Program-made: the position numbers and the translations under genes
NCBI GenBank assembly: GCA_026388755.1
Contig: JAPLJE010000215.1
Location: 1-9,308 of the forward strand
Direction of reading: 5' to 3'
DNA from: Deltaproteobacteria bacterium
GTDB lineage: Bacteria > Desulfobacterota > Desulfobacteria > Desulfobacterales > Desulfatirhabdiaceae
DNA length: 9,308 bases
The notes under the pieces: model-generated
Seen by the model: only the letters and a program-made list of their open reading frames with translations
What the model was told of the DNA's origin: nothing
The model's database searches: none
Part shown: one piece after another, positions 1 through 6,203 of the stretch
Layout of the letters: each line of letters begins with the position of its first letter
Position numbering within the stretch: position 1 is the stretch's first letter

Positions 1-310
1 CTGCGTCTGTTTTGGTTTCCGAAGGCATCGCAGGCGAGGATACCGGAGTCGGAGAGTTCGTCATGATGGATTTGCCGGTTCGGTTACTGGACATATAGGC
101 CAGTGCGAGCGAGGTAATCATGAAAACGACTGCGGCTACAGTTGTCGCTTTGCTTAAAAACGTTGAAGCTCCGGTGCTGCCAAAAAGGGACTGGCTGGAT
201 CCGCCACCGAAAGCCGCGCCCATATCGGCGCCTTTGCCGGTCTGGAGCAGAACGATCATGATCAGCGCAATACACACAACAACATGAATAAAAATTAATA
301 AAACGTGCAT
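1..310 (-). CDS. secG: Protein-export membrane protein SecG (C-terminal end cut off by window edge)
   Basis: SecG is the small accessory subunit of the SecYEG translocon in the inner membrane and helps SecA-driven protein export. Reading from ATG at 310 gives 103 codons open to the window edge. A first membrane helix spans about residues 2-22. The family's conserved cytoplasmic loop follows at about 24-52 (GKGADMGAAFGGG, then SLFGSTGASTFLSK), and a second helix lies at about 54-73. The visible tail from about 79 is rich in Ser, Thr and Pro; its end lies outside the window. The start is 20 nt after the tpiA stop with no clear Shine-Dalgarno sequence. An in-frame TTG lies two codons upstream, so the exact start is slightly uncertain. 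The tpiA-secG order is a common bacterial arrangement and suggests cotranscription. The identity is firm from the loop motif and topology. Confidence 0.93.
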   Translation of the reverse strand, partial: MHVLLIFIHVVVCIALIMIVLLQTGKGADMGAAFGGGSSQSLFGSTGASTFLSKATTVAAVVFMITSLALAYMSSNRTGKSIMTNSPTPVSSPAMPSETKTDA

Positions 311-330
311 GAGCAACCGTATTTTTGGGG

Positions 331-1098
331 TTAATGATGAAAATGGATGATGCTGTTGAATACTTTTGCCGAAAGACTGGCGCCGCCGACCAGCGCGCCG
401 TCTACATCCGGCATATTCATGATTTCCGTAACATTATCAGGTTTAACGCTTCCACCATACAGAATTCTAACTGATTTGGCAAGCAGATTATCGAAGCGTT
501 TTTCAACCAGCGATCGCAAAAATGCGTGAACCTCCTGAACCTGATCGGTGGTTGCGGTTTTGCCCGTGCCAATCGCCCACACCGGCTCATAGGCAATGAC
601 AAGAAGGCGAGATAGCGATTCAGACGAAAAGCCTTCTAAACCCTTTGTGACCTGTTTGTCAAGAACAGAAAACGTTTCCTTGGCTTCCCGCTGTGTTTCG
701 GTTTCTCCCACGCAAAAGACAGGGATCAATTGATGCTCAAGCGCTGCCCGAATTTTGGCATTCACCGATTCATCGGTATCTCCAAAATACTGCCGTCGTT
801 CGGAATGTCCTATGATCGCATATTGGCAGCCGATATCTGAAAGCATTACCGGCGATATTTCGCCGGTATAGGCGCCTTCGTTTTTCCAGAAAAGGTTCTG
901 CGCGCCCAGAGCAATGGATGTTCCCTTGACGACATCGGCAACCGGTGCCAGCGCTGTGAAGGGAGGTGCGATCATCACATCGACATTCACCGCGGCAGTG
1001 AACTGAACCAGTTCCCTGGCGGTTTCGACAGCCTCACGCACGGTTTTGTACATTTTCCAGTTGCCTGCAATAAGAGGCTTGCGAAGAGTCGGATTCAT
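331..1098 (-). CDS. tpiA: Triosephosphate isomerase
   Basis: This enzyme interconverts dihydroxyacetone phosphate and glyceraldehyde 3-phosphate in the cytoplasm, in glycolysis and gluconeogenesis. The 255-residue product has the usual family length and is a single TIM barrel. The catalytic set is intact: Asn13 and Lys15 in GNWKM, His98 in IIGHSERR, and the base Glu171 in AYEPVWAIGTGKT. The mobile loop is at about 173-179, and the phosphate-binding segments are LYGGSVKPDN (213-222) and GG at 238-239. The ATG shares its A with the TGA stop of gap (TGATG), so translation is probably coupled. An AGGAG about 10 nt upstream, inside the end of gap, also supports this start. In many bacteria pgk lies between gap and tpiA; here it is absent. 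Confidence 0.98.
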   Translation of the reverse strand: MNPTLRKPLIAGNWKMYKTVREAVETARELVQFTAAVNVDVMIAPPFTALAPVADVVKGTSIALGAQNLFWKNEGAYTGEISPVMLSDIGCQYAIIGHSERRQYFGDTDESVNAKIRAALEHQLIPVFCVGETETQREAKETFSVLDKQVTKGLEGFSSESLSRLLVIAYEPVWAIGTGKTATTDQVQEVHAFLRSLVEKRFDNLLAKSVRILYGGSVKPDNVTEIMNMPDVDGALVGGASLSAKVFNSIIHFHH

Positions 1099-2102
1099 CA
1101 GAGTTGTTCTCCTATCATGGCAGCAAGGTCAACCATTCGCGTGGAATATCCGGTCTCATTGTCATACCAGGACATGACTTTGACCATGTCTTGAACGACA
1201 AATGTCGAGATTGCGTCCACAATGGATGAATAGGCAGATCCGTTGAAATCAGAGGATACCAGCGGAAGATCGCAATAGGACAGTATTCCGGAAAGGGATC
1301 CCTGAGCCGCTTCTTTCAGGGCGCCGTTGACGTCTGCCACAGTAACGCCGGATTTTTCGACGGTTGCGACAAAATCCACGATTGAGACGTTGGGAGTCGG
1401 AACCCGGATGGCAAGGCCATTCAATTTGCCGGTCAATTCCGGAAGTACCAGAGAAACAGCTTTAGCAGCGCCTGTCGTGGTTGGAATCATGGACAGGGCT
1501 GCTGCTCTGGCCCTTCGCAGGTCCTTGTGGGGGAAATCGAGCAGGCGCTGATCCCCGGTATAAGAATGAATGGTTGTCATCAAGCCGCAGCGGATGCCAA
1601 AGCTTTCCAGTAGCACTTTGGCTACCGGCGCCAGGCAGTTGGTCGTACAGGAGGCATTTGAGATAATATGGTGTTTCCGGGGATCGTAACTGTTGCCGTT
1701 AACGCCGAGAACTATGGTGATATCCGGATTTTTCGCGGGTGCGGAAATGATAACTTTTTTCGCGCCGGCAGCAAGGTGTTTGGACGTGTTTTCCTTATCC
1801 GTGAAAAGCCCTGTGCACTCCGCCACAATATCAACACATAGGTCCTTCCATTCGAGTTTGGCAGGATCCCTGATGCTGGTAACGGCGACGGTCTTTCCGC
1901 CGACTTCAATCGCTCCGTCTTTGCCGGTAACCGCCACGGGCAGCTTTCCATGAACCGAATCATAAGCCAGAAGATGTGCCATGGTCGCGGCATCGGTAAG
2001 ATCATTGATGGCCACGACTTCAACATCGGAACGGTTCATTGCCGCTCTGAAAACCAGTCTTCCAATTCGACCAAAACCATTTATCCCTATCTTGATGCTC
2101 AT
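1098..2102 (-). CDS. gap: Type I glyceraldehyde-3-phosphate dehydrogenase, NAD-type
   Basis: This enzyme catalyses reversible oxidative phosphorylation of glyceraldehyde 3-phosphate to 1,3-bisphosphoglycerate in the cytoplasm. The 334-residue product has the normal family length. The Rossmann motif INGFGRIGR is at 7-15. Asp34 in INDLTD is the acidic residue usually linked to NAD preference. The catalytic Cys152 lies in SNASCTTNCLAP and the catalytic His179 in TIHSYTGDQ. The PHKDLRRARAA segment (191-201) and the C-terminal NETGYS are also typical. The ATG at 2102 has the best ribosome site in the window (AAGGAGG, seven T spacer). Gap follows the EIIA gene after 80 nt and overlaps tpiA by 1 nt. 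It may be the first gene of a gap-tpiA-secG unit, but I see no convincing promoter in the spacer. Confidence 0.98.
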   Translation of the reverse strand: MSIKIGINGFGRIGRLVFRAAMNRSDVEVVAINDLTDAATMAHLLAYDSVHGKLPVAVTGKDGAIEVGGKTVAVTSIRDPAKLEWKDLCVDIVAECTGLFTDKENTSKHLAAGAKKVIISAPAKNPDITIVLGVNGNSYDPRKHHIISNASCTTNCLAPVAKVLLESFGIRCGLMTTIHSYTGDQRLLDFPHKDLRRARAAALSMIPTTTGAAKAVSLVLPELTGKLNGLAIRVPTPNVSIVDFVATVEKSGVTVADVNGALKEAAQGSLSGILSYCDLPLVSSDFNGSAYSSIVDAISTFVVQDMVKVMSWYDNETGYSTRMVDLAAMIGEQL

Positions 2103-2106
2103 AAAA

Positions 2107-2115
2107 AAACCTCCT
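2107..2115 (-). promoter_or_regulatory. Strong ribosome binding site of gap
   Basis: On the minus strand AAGGAGG is followed by seven T residues and then the gap ATG at 2102. It is a near-perfect match to the anti-Shine-Dalgarno sequence at good spacing. It fixes the gap start and contrasts with weak or absent sites at several neighbouring genes. Confidence 0.85.
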
Positions 2116-2182
2116 TCAAAAGATTATCAGAATATAAATCCATAGGCAGCAGAGCGGAAGCTTTCAGTTCCGATCTTTTCCT

Positions 2183-2605
2183 TTACGATGATTCTCCCCG
2201 CTTGTTTCCTTTTAATATCCCGCTTGCCAGTGAAATACTCTTTTTCCCTGAGGCTTCCAGGGTAATCGCCAACTTGCTTAGTTCATTATCTTTTCGAAGG
2301 TGAAGCGCCTTGATCAGGACAGGAAGATTCACCCCGGAAAGGACTTCGATACGTCCTTCTTCCAGAAAGGAATAGCTGATATTTGATGGTGTTCCGCCAA
2401 ACATATCCGTAAGAATCAGAACGCCGTTTTTCTGATCCACTTTTTTGATGCCGGCCGCAATTTTTGCGCGAAGTTTTTCAGCCTCTTCGTTTAGATCAAT
2501 GGAAATGGACTCCAGTTGCTCCGGCCGGTTGCCAAGGATGAATGCTGCGGCTTCGATCAAGGCATCACCAAGGCAGCAATGGGTTACAATAACAATCCCT
2601 ATCAT
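2183..2605 (-). CDS. Mannose-family PTS EIIA-type protein (stand-alone EIIA-Man domain)
   Basis: This is a single EIIA domain of the mannose/sorbose/fructose PTS family, cytoplasmic and about 140 residues long. In this family a histidine accepts phosphate from HPr and passes it to EIIB. That residue is His9 in IVIVTHCCLGDAL, and the second signature LTDMFGGTPSN is at 65-75, followed by SGVNLPVLI at 90-98. A Cys-Cys follows the active His where many family members have a Gly. The start is the ATG at 2605, which has AGGAG five nt upstream; a GTG two codons earlier overlaps that AGGAG and is unlikely. No EIIB, EIIC, EIID, HPr or EI gene is adjacent, so a role in sugar transport is not shown. Placement after rpoN, ptsN and rapZ suggests a signalling role, by inference. 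The last residues are hydrophilic. Confidence 0.88.
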   Translation of the reverse strand: MIGIVIVTHCCLGDALIEAAAFILGNRPEQLESISIDLNEEAEKLRAKIAAGIKKVDQKNGVLILTDMFGGTPSNISYSFLEEGRIEVLSGVNLPVLIKALHLRKDNELSKLAITLEASGKKSISLASGILKGNKRGESS

Positions 2606-2609
2606 GAAC

Positions 2610-2616
2610 ACTCCTG
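2610..2616 (-). promoter_or_regulatory. Ribosome binding site deciding the EIIA start
   Basis: AGGAG on the minus strand lies five nt before the ATG at 2605. The longer reading frame would use a GTG at 2611 that overlaps this element, so the ATG is preferred. Confidence 0.7.
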
Positions 2617-2643
2617 TTTAACGGCCATGATGGACCCGATAAA

Positions 2644-2667
2644 CCGGTAAATCTTTGGATTATCCGG
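2644..2667 (-). other. Small hairpin in the leader of the EIIA gene
   Basis: The arms are CCGG-AT-AATC and GATT-TA-CCGG around the 4-nt loop CAAA. This gives two 4-bp stems separated by a 2x2 mismatch. No U tract follows, so it is not a terminator. It lies about 39 nt upstream of the EIIA start. It could be a leader structure or chance. Confidence 0.4.
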
Positions 2668-2687
2668 GGCCCGGTGGACGGATGATG

Positions 2688-2731
2688 AATAATATTCCGC
2701 TTAAATCAGCCGCGGAACCGATGGTATTATT
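2688..2731 (-). other. Bulged hairpin just after rapZ
   Basis: In the RNA the outer stem pairs AAUAAUA (2731-2725) with UAUUAUU (2694-2688). The inner stem pairs UUCCGC (2717-2712) with GCGGAA (2700-2695). The loop has 11 nt, and a 7-nt bulge (CCAUCGG) lies only on the 5' side. All 13 pairs are Watson-Crick. It starts 11 nt after the rapZ stop. The GC inner stem followed by UAUUAUU could act as a weak terminator or attenuator before the EIIA gene. A processing site or protein-bound element is also possible. Confidence 0.5.
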
Positions 2732-2742
2732 AAATTTCCCAA

Positions 2743-3615
2743 TTATGTCAGTAAAATATCCCGGTGATGAACCTCGATATGTTTCGACGGATACTGATTT
2801 CCCAGATGTTCGCCGATGGCTTCGGCAACGGCTACGGATCGGTGTCTTCCTCCCGTGCATCCCACCGCCAGGGTCAGGTAGGCTTTGCCTTCTTTTTCGT
2901 ACAAGGGGATAAGATATATTATCAGATCGAGATAACGTCTCATAAATTCCTGACACTCAGCATTATCCAAGACATGGGATTTAACGCTGTGAGAAGTTCC
3001 ATCCAGAGGTTTCAACTCCGGCACAAAAAAAGGGTTGGAAATAAATCGAACATCCATGACCAGATCCGCGTCTTTAGGTATGCCAAATTTAAAGCCAAAA
3101 GACAACACCGTAATATGGATGGAAGACAACACCCCGCTTTTCTGGGCAATGTTCTGAATCATGGATTTGAGTTCATGAACATTGCAGTAGGAGGTGTTGA
3201 TAATCAGATCCGCAGCGGTTCGCAGATCCTTCAGTTGTTCTTTCTCCATTCTAATGCTGTCTGTCAGGTTTTTATTCCGTGAAAGCGGGTGATGCCTCCT
3301 TGTCTGACTGTATCGATGAATCAGGATGTCTTCATCGGCTTCAAGAAAAAGGATCTTGAACGCATAGCCTTGGATTCTCAGGGATTCAAAGATCGCAGCA
3401 TGACTGACCAGAAAACCTTTTTCACGAACATCCATGACAAATGCCAGGCCGGCCATCTTGAAATCACGTTCGATGGGAAGTTCCAGAAATTTAGGCAGGA
3501 GGGCAACCGGCATGTTATCAACACAGTAGTATCCGGCGTCTTCAAGAGCTGCGATGGCAGTGCTTTTTCCGGAACCGGAATACCCTGTGATGATGATGAT
3601 ATTATGCGTTTTCAC
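2743..3615 (-). CDS. rapZ: RapZ-family RNase adapter / nucleotide-binding protein
   Basis: RapZ (formerly YvcJ/YhbJ) is a cytoplasmic P-loop protein. In Escherichia coli it binds the small RNAs GlmY and GlmZ and guides RNase E, which controls GlmS and thus amino-sugar supply for the envelope. The 290-residue product is about the usual length. Walker A GYSGSGKS is at 11-18 and a Walker B-like LAFVMDVR at 57-64. Family blocks SFGFKFG (172-178), DVRFISNP (188-195) and GCTGGRHRS (252-260) are all present. The protein ends in HHRDILLT, without the short basic tail known from the E. coli protein. The start is a GTG 11 nt after the ptsN stop with no visible Shine-Dalgarno sequence, so expression may be coupled to ptsN. 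No GlmY or GlmZ-like gene is visible here, so the family is sure but the RNA partner is unknown. Confidence 0.95.
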   Translation of the reverse strand: MKTHNIIIITGYSGSGKSTAIAALEDAGYYCVDNMPVALLPKFLELPIERDFKMAGLAFVMDVREKGFLVSHAAIFESLRIQGYAFKILFLEADEDILIHRYSQTRRHHPLSRNKNLTDSIRMEKEQLKDLRTAADLIINTSYCNVHELKSMIQNIAQKSGVLSSIHITVLSFGFKFGIPKDADLVMDVRFISNPFFVPELKPLDGTSHSVKSHVLDNAECQEFMRRYLDLIIYLIPLYEKEGKAYLTLAVGCTGGRHRSVAVAEAIGEHLGNQYPSKHIEVHHRDILLT

Positions 3616-3626
3616 GAATGGCTTTG

Positions 3627-4085
3627 TTAGAAATCTTCATCTTCCGCCTGAATAATGGAAATAATGTCATCAGGGGTCTGCGCCCGAAAAAGCTTTTCTT
3701 TGAACGGCTCATTTTTTAACATTCTGGCAATTCTTGCTAGTGCTTTCAGGTGAAGGCCTGTAGAATTTTCAGGCGTTATCAGCATGAAAAATAAATGTGC
3801 TGGCCGGCCATCCAGTGTGTCATAGTCAACCCCTTTTCTGCTTAACCCAAAACCCATTACCAGGCCGTCCAGGGATTTGAGTTTCCCGTGAGGAATACCG
3901 ATTCCCATTCCGATGCCAGTGCTTCCCAGGCGTTCGCGCTCCATCAGAACGTGAACCAGTTCCGGGCAGCTCACGCCGATAATCCGGGCAACCGGGGCGG
4001 CCAGTTCTTCAATAAGCCCTTTTTTATCCCGGGAGCTTAAATTGGTGAGAATTGCATCTCGATGTAATGCATCTAGTATTTTCAT
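3627..4085 (-). CDS. ptsN: PTS EIIA-Ntr (nitrogen-regulatory PTS protein)
   Basis: EIIA-Ntr is the terminal phosphocarrier of the nitrogen PTS (EI-Ntr, NPr, EIIA-Ntr). It regulates by binding partners rather than carrying sugar. The 152-residue product is a single fructose/mannitol-type EIIA domain. The phospho-acceptor His66 lies in GIGIPHGKLKSLDGL, preceded by the family motif ERERLGSTGIG (50-59). I chose the ATG at 4085 (MKILDAL) because it matches the family start. The frame stays open upstream to a TTG at 4136, but that stretch runs through a terminator-like hairpin. The ribosome site is poor (AGGA only two nt away). The rpoN-hpf-ptsN-rapZ order is the classic neighbourhood of this gene. 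A hairpin with a U tract lies directly before the start, so readthrough may set its expression. Confidence 0.95.
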   Translation of the reverse strand: MKILDALHRDAILTNLSSRDKKGLIEELAAPVARIIGVSCPELVHVLMERERLGSTGIGMGIGIPHGKLKSLDGLVMGFGLSRKGVDYDTLDGRPAHLFFMLITPENSTGLHLKALARIARMLKNEPFKEKLFRAQTPDDIISIIQAEDEDF

Positions 4086-4102
4086 GGTCCTGGGGTTCTG
4101 TG

Positions 4103-4154
4103 AAAAACGGCCGGCTGCGAATGAAAAACCGCTCAAAAAACAGGCAACCGGCCG
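4103..4154 (-). terminator. Intrinsic-terminator-like hairpin between hpf and ptsN
   Basis: On the minus strand CGGCCGGTTGC (4154-4144) pairs with GCAGCCGGCCG (4118-4108). This is an 11-bp stem with one G-U pair and nine G-C pairs, a 25-nt loop, and then five U residues (4107-4103). It begins 9 nt after the hpf stop and its U tract ends 17 nt before the ptsN ATG. The large loop is unusual for an intrinsic terminator, so termination may be partial. It could work as an attenuator that lets part of the transcripts continue into ptsN-rapZ, or protect the 3' end of hpf mRNA. Confidence 0.65.
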
Positions 4155-4163
4155 GCAGCAGGA

Positions 4164-4697
4164 TTAATTGCTGGGCTGGATTAACCCGTAGTCCCCGTCC
4201 TTGCGCCGATACAGAACGTTGACACGTTCGGATCTGGCATTGGTGAATACGAAAAAGTGATCTTCCAGAAGATCCATCTGCATGATGGCTTCTTCCACAT
4301 CCATGGGTTTATAGTCGATATGTTCCACAATCACCTGGCCGCGTTCTTCGGCGTCGACAGAAAGCATATTTTCATCGGCGGAAGGTTTCACCCTGGCCTT
4401 GGAGCCCGTTCTTCTTTCCCGTGTCTTATCCTTGTTCTTTTTGATCTGTTTTTCCAGTTTGTCCAGGACCATGTCAATGGCAGAATACATGTCAACGGTT
4501 TCTTCCTTGCCATAGATATTGAGTCTGTCGCCAACGATATTAATTTCCGCAATGTGTCTGAATTTTTCAACAGACAACACCACGTTGGCTTCAGCGGGAT
4601 TGTCCAGAAACTTGTCAAATCGATCCAGTTTATGGCTGACATATTGTGACAAGTTGTCCGATGGATCGATATTTTTAAAAGTTACAGATGTTTGCAT
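4164..4697 (-). CDS. hpf: Ribosome hibernation promoting factor, long form
   Basis: This factor binds the 30S decoding region in starved or stationary cells. The long form also pairs 70S ribosomes into inactive 100S dimers. The 177-residue product has both parts: an N-terminal S30AE domain at about 1-95 (MQTSVTFKNIDPSDNLSQYV at its start), a charged linker at about 87-115 rich in Lys and Arg, and a C-terminal dimerisation domain at about 120-177 (HIDYKPMDVEEAIMQMD, then HFFVFTNARSERVNVLYRRKDGDYGLI). The short E. coli HPF (about 95 residues) lacks this second domain. The ATG at 4697 has AAGGAG about 8 nt upstream, a strong site. It lies 43 nt downstream of rpoN, and the terminator-like hairpin follows it. 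It may therefore be expressed more strongly than the genes around it; that is inference. Confidence 0.96.
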   Translation of the reverse strand: MQTSVTFKNIDPSDNLSQYVSHKLDRFDKFLDNPAEANVVLSVEKFRHIAEINIVGDRLNIYGKEETVDMYSAIDMVLDKLEKQIKKNKDKTRERRTGSKARVKPSADENMLSVDAEERGQVIVEHIDYKPMDVEEAIMQMDLLEDHFFVFTNARSERVNVLYRRKDGDYGLIQPSN

Positions 4698-4740
4698 GAA
4701 AAAATCTCCTTTTCCTGTTCGCTATTTGACGAAGGTTGGA

Positions 4741-6174
4741 TCAAAATTGCCTGCGTCTGCTGGAAGGCAAAACTTTCAGCATTTCCCGATATTTGGCCAC
4801 AGTCCTTCGTGCTACTTTGATATTGGCGGCTTCTAATATTTCCGAAAGCTGCTGATCGCTGTATGGATTTTTTTGGTCTTCACCGCCAATGATTTGCTTG
4901 ATCTGATTCAGCACACTGGCAGAGGCAATCGCTTCCCCGTGCATTCGGTTAATAGAGCTGTTAAAGAAAAATTTCAATTCAAAAATACCCTGTGGGGTGT
5001 GTGCATACTTATTGGTGGTCACCCGGCTGATGGTGGATTCATGCATGCCGATATCATCGGCGATGTCCCGGAGCACCATGGGCTTGAGATGTAAAATGCC
5101 TTTTTCGAAAAATTCCCGCTGATACCGCAAAATGCTTTCCATGACCTTATAAATCGTCTTCTGGCGCTGATGAATGCTGCGAATGAGCCAGGTTGCGGAT
5201 CGCATTTTTTCCTGAACATAATCCCGTGTCTGATTCGATACGTTTTTTTTGTGCTGTATGGCATCCTTATAAAACGAATTGACCTTGAGTTTCGGCATGC
5301 CATCATCGTTCAGGACAACCACGAAATCATCATCCACTTTGTAAACATAAATATCCGGGGTAATGTACTGGGGGGACTCGGAGCTGAACAGACGCCCCGG
5401 TCTGGGTTCCAGACCCTTGATGATGTCAACGGCAGAGACGATGTCTTCAATGGAGAGCTTCAGGGCCTTGCTGATGGCTTTATAGTTTTTTCTCTCCAGA
5501 TGGTTAAGATGGTTTGTAATAATATCAACAACCGGTGTTCCTTCCAGGTTGAGATGCCTGGCCTGAATCAGCAGGCATTCTCTGAGATCCCGCGAACACA
5601 CGCCGATAGGATCAAATGTCTGCAGCATCTGTAGAACCTCGATAGCTTTTTCGGAAGAGGATCGGCTTGCAAGGACAAGTTCATCCAGGCTCAGTTCAAG
5701 ATAACCGTCTGCGTTTAGGTTGCCGATGATCAGACTGCCAAGGTTTTCCACCTCCGTATCCGGAAATGTCATCAGCAATTGCCAGGAAAGATGGTCCTGC
5801 AGTGATTCTTTCTGGGCAATAAAGGATTCGTAATTGGGGGCGTCTTTTTTCTCGGTTTCTGCGGTGACTCTTCCCGATGAGCTGTATTCATTGATCAGAC
5901 TGCTCCAATCCGTATCTTCAACGGTTTTAAGATCAGAAATTTCACCTGATATTGAGCCGATGTCTGCAGGAATGATTTCAGGGGTTTCTTCTGTCTGATC
6001 CGTTGTAGCGTCTTCCATCGTCTCTTCAAGAGCAGGGTTCTCCTGAAGCTCCTGATGAATGGTCTCTAAAAGCTCCAGCCGTGACAGCTGCAAAAGCTTA
6101 ATGGCCAGTTGCAGCTGAGGGGTCATGATCAGCTGCTGGGACAATTTCAGTTGTTGGCGTAATTCAAGAGCCAT
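4741..6174 (-). CDS. rpoN: RNA polymerase sigma-54 factor
   Basis: Sigma-54 directs RNA polymerase to -24/-12 promoters and needs AAA+ activator proteins to open DNA. The 477-residue product has the family layout. Region I is at about 1-50, rich in Gln and Leu (LELRQQLKLSQQLIMTPQLQ). An acidic linker follows at about 50-115 (many Glu, Asp and Thr). The core-binding domain covers about 120-330. The helix-turn-helix lies at about 367-387 (LRDIADDIGMHESTISRVTT), and the RpoN box ARRTVAKYRE is at 455-464, an exact match to the consensus. The ATG at 6174 has no Shine-Dalgarno sequence and sits inside a 7-bp tandem repeat. It follows lptB after 25 nt, the common proteobacterial order, and is probably cotranscribed with it. 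Confidence 0.98.
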   Translation of the reverse strand: MALELRQQLKLSQQLIMTPQLQLAIKLLQLSRLELLETIHQELQENPALEETMEDATTDQTEETPEIIPADIGSISGEISDLKTVEDTDWSSLINEYSSSGRVTAETEKKDAPNYESFIAQKESLQDHLSWQLLMTFPDTEVENLGSLIIGNLNADGYLELSLDELVLASRSSSEKAIEVLQMLQTFDPIGVCSRDLRECLLIQARHLNLEGTPVVDIITNHLNHLERKNYKAISKALKLSIEDIVSAVDIIKGLEPRPGRLFSSESPQYITPDIYVYKVDDDFVVVLNDDGMPKLKVNSFYKDAIQHKKNVSNQTRDYVQEKMRSATWLIRSIHQRQKTIYKVMESILRYQREFFEKGILHLKPMVLRDIADDIGMHESTISRVTTNKYAHTPQGIFELKFFFNSSINRMHGEAIASASVLNQIKQIIGGEDQKNPYSDQQLSEILEAANIKVARRTVAKYREMLKVLPSSRRRQF

Positions 6175-6203
6175 CTGGTATCTGGTTATGGGTTAAGGGT
6201 TAA
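6173..6203. repeat. Two adjacent 7-bp tandem duplications spanning the lptB-rpoN spacer
   Basis: On the plus strand ATCTGGT occurs twice in tandem (6173-6179 and 6180-6186). After the three bases TAT, GGGTTAA occurs twice in tandem (6190-6196 and 6197-6203). All copies are perfect. One pair covers most of the rpoN start codon and the other covers the lptB stop codon, so almost the whole 25-nt spacer is repeat. Losing one copy of either would keep both codons but shorten the spacer by 7 nt. Confidence 0.9.

Noticed and set aside
84..275. 63-residue minus-strand frame inside the secG region
   Set aside because: It is out of frame with SecG, which is clearly coded at 1-310 with its conserved loop and two helices; this frame has no recognisable features.
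2155..2172. CGGAA...TTCCG inverted repeat after the EIIA gene
   Set aside because: The stem has only 5 bp with an 8-nt loop and no U tract on the minus strand, too weak to call a terminator.
2103..2742. Sigma-54 (-24/-12) promoter near rapZ, EIIA or gap
   Set aside because: I looked for TGGCAC-N5-TTGC-like pairs in the spacers on the minus strand and found no acceptable match.
2764..3282. 172-residue plus-strand frame
   Set aside because: It lies wholly antisense to rapZ, whose family motifs are intact; the antisense product has no recognisable domain.
4086..4136. Upstream extension of ptsN to a TTG at 4136
   Set aside because: The added 17 residues are translated from the terminator-like hairpin, and the family normally starts at the MKI methionine at 4085.
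4257..4649. 130-residue plus-strand frame
   Set aside because: It is antisense to hpf and its composition looks like a mirror of that gene.
5243..5250. Run of eight A on the coding strand inside rpoN
   Set aside because: It codes for a simple His-Lys-Lys-Asn stretch in an otherwise intact gene; no sign of frameshift.
5170..5634. 154-residue plus-strand frame
   Set aside because: It is antisense to the core-binding part of rpoN and shows no domain.
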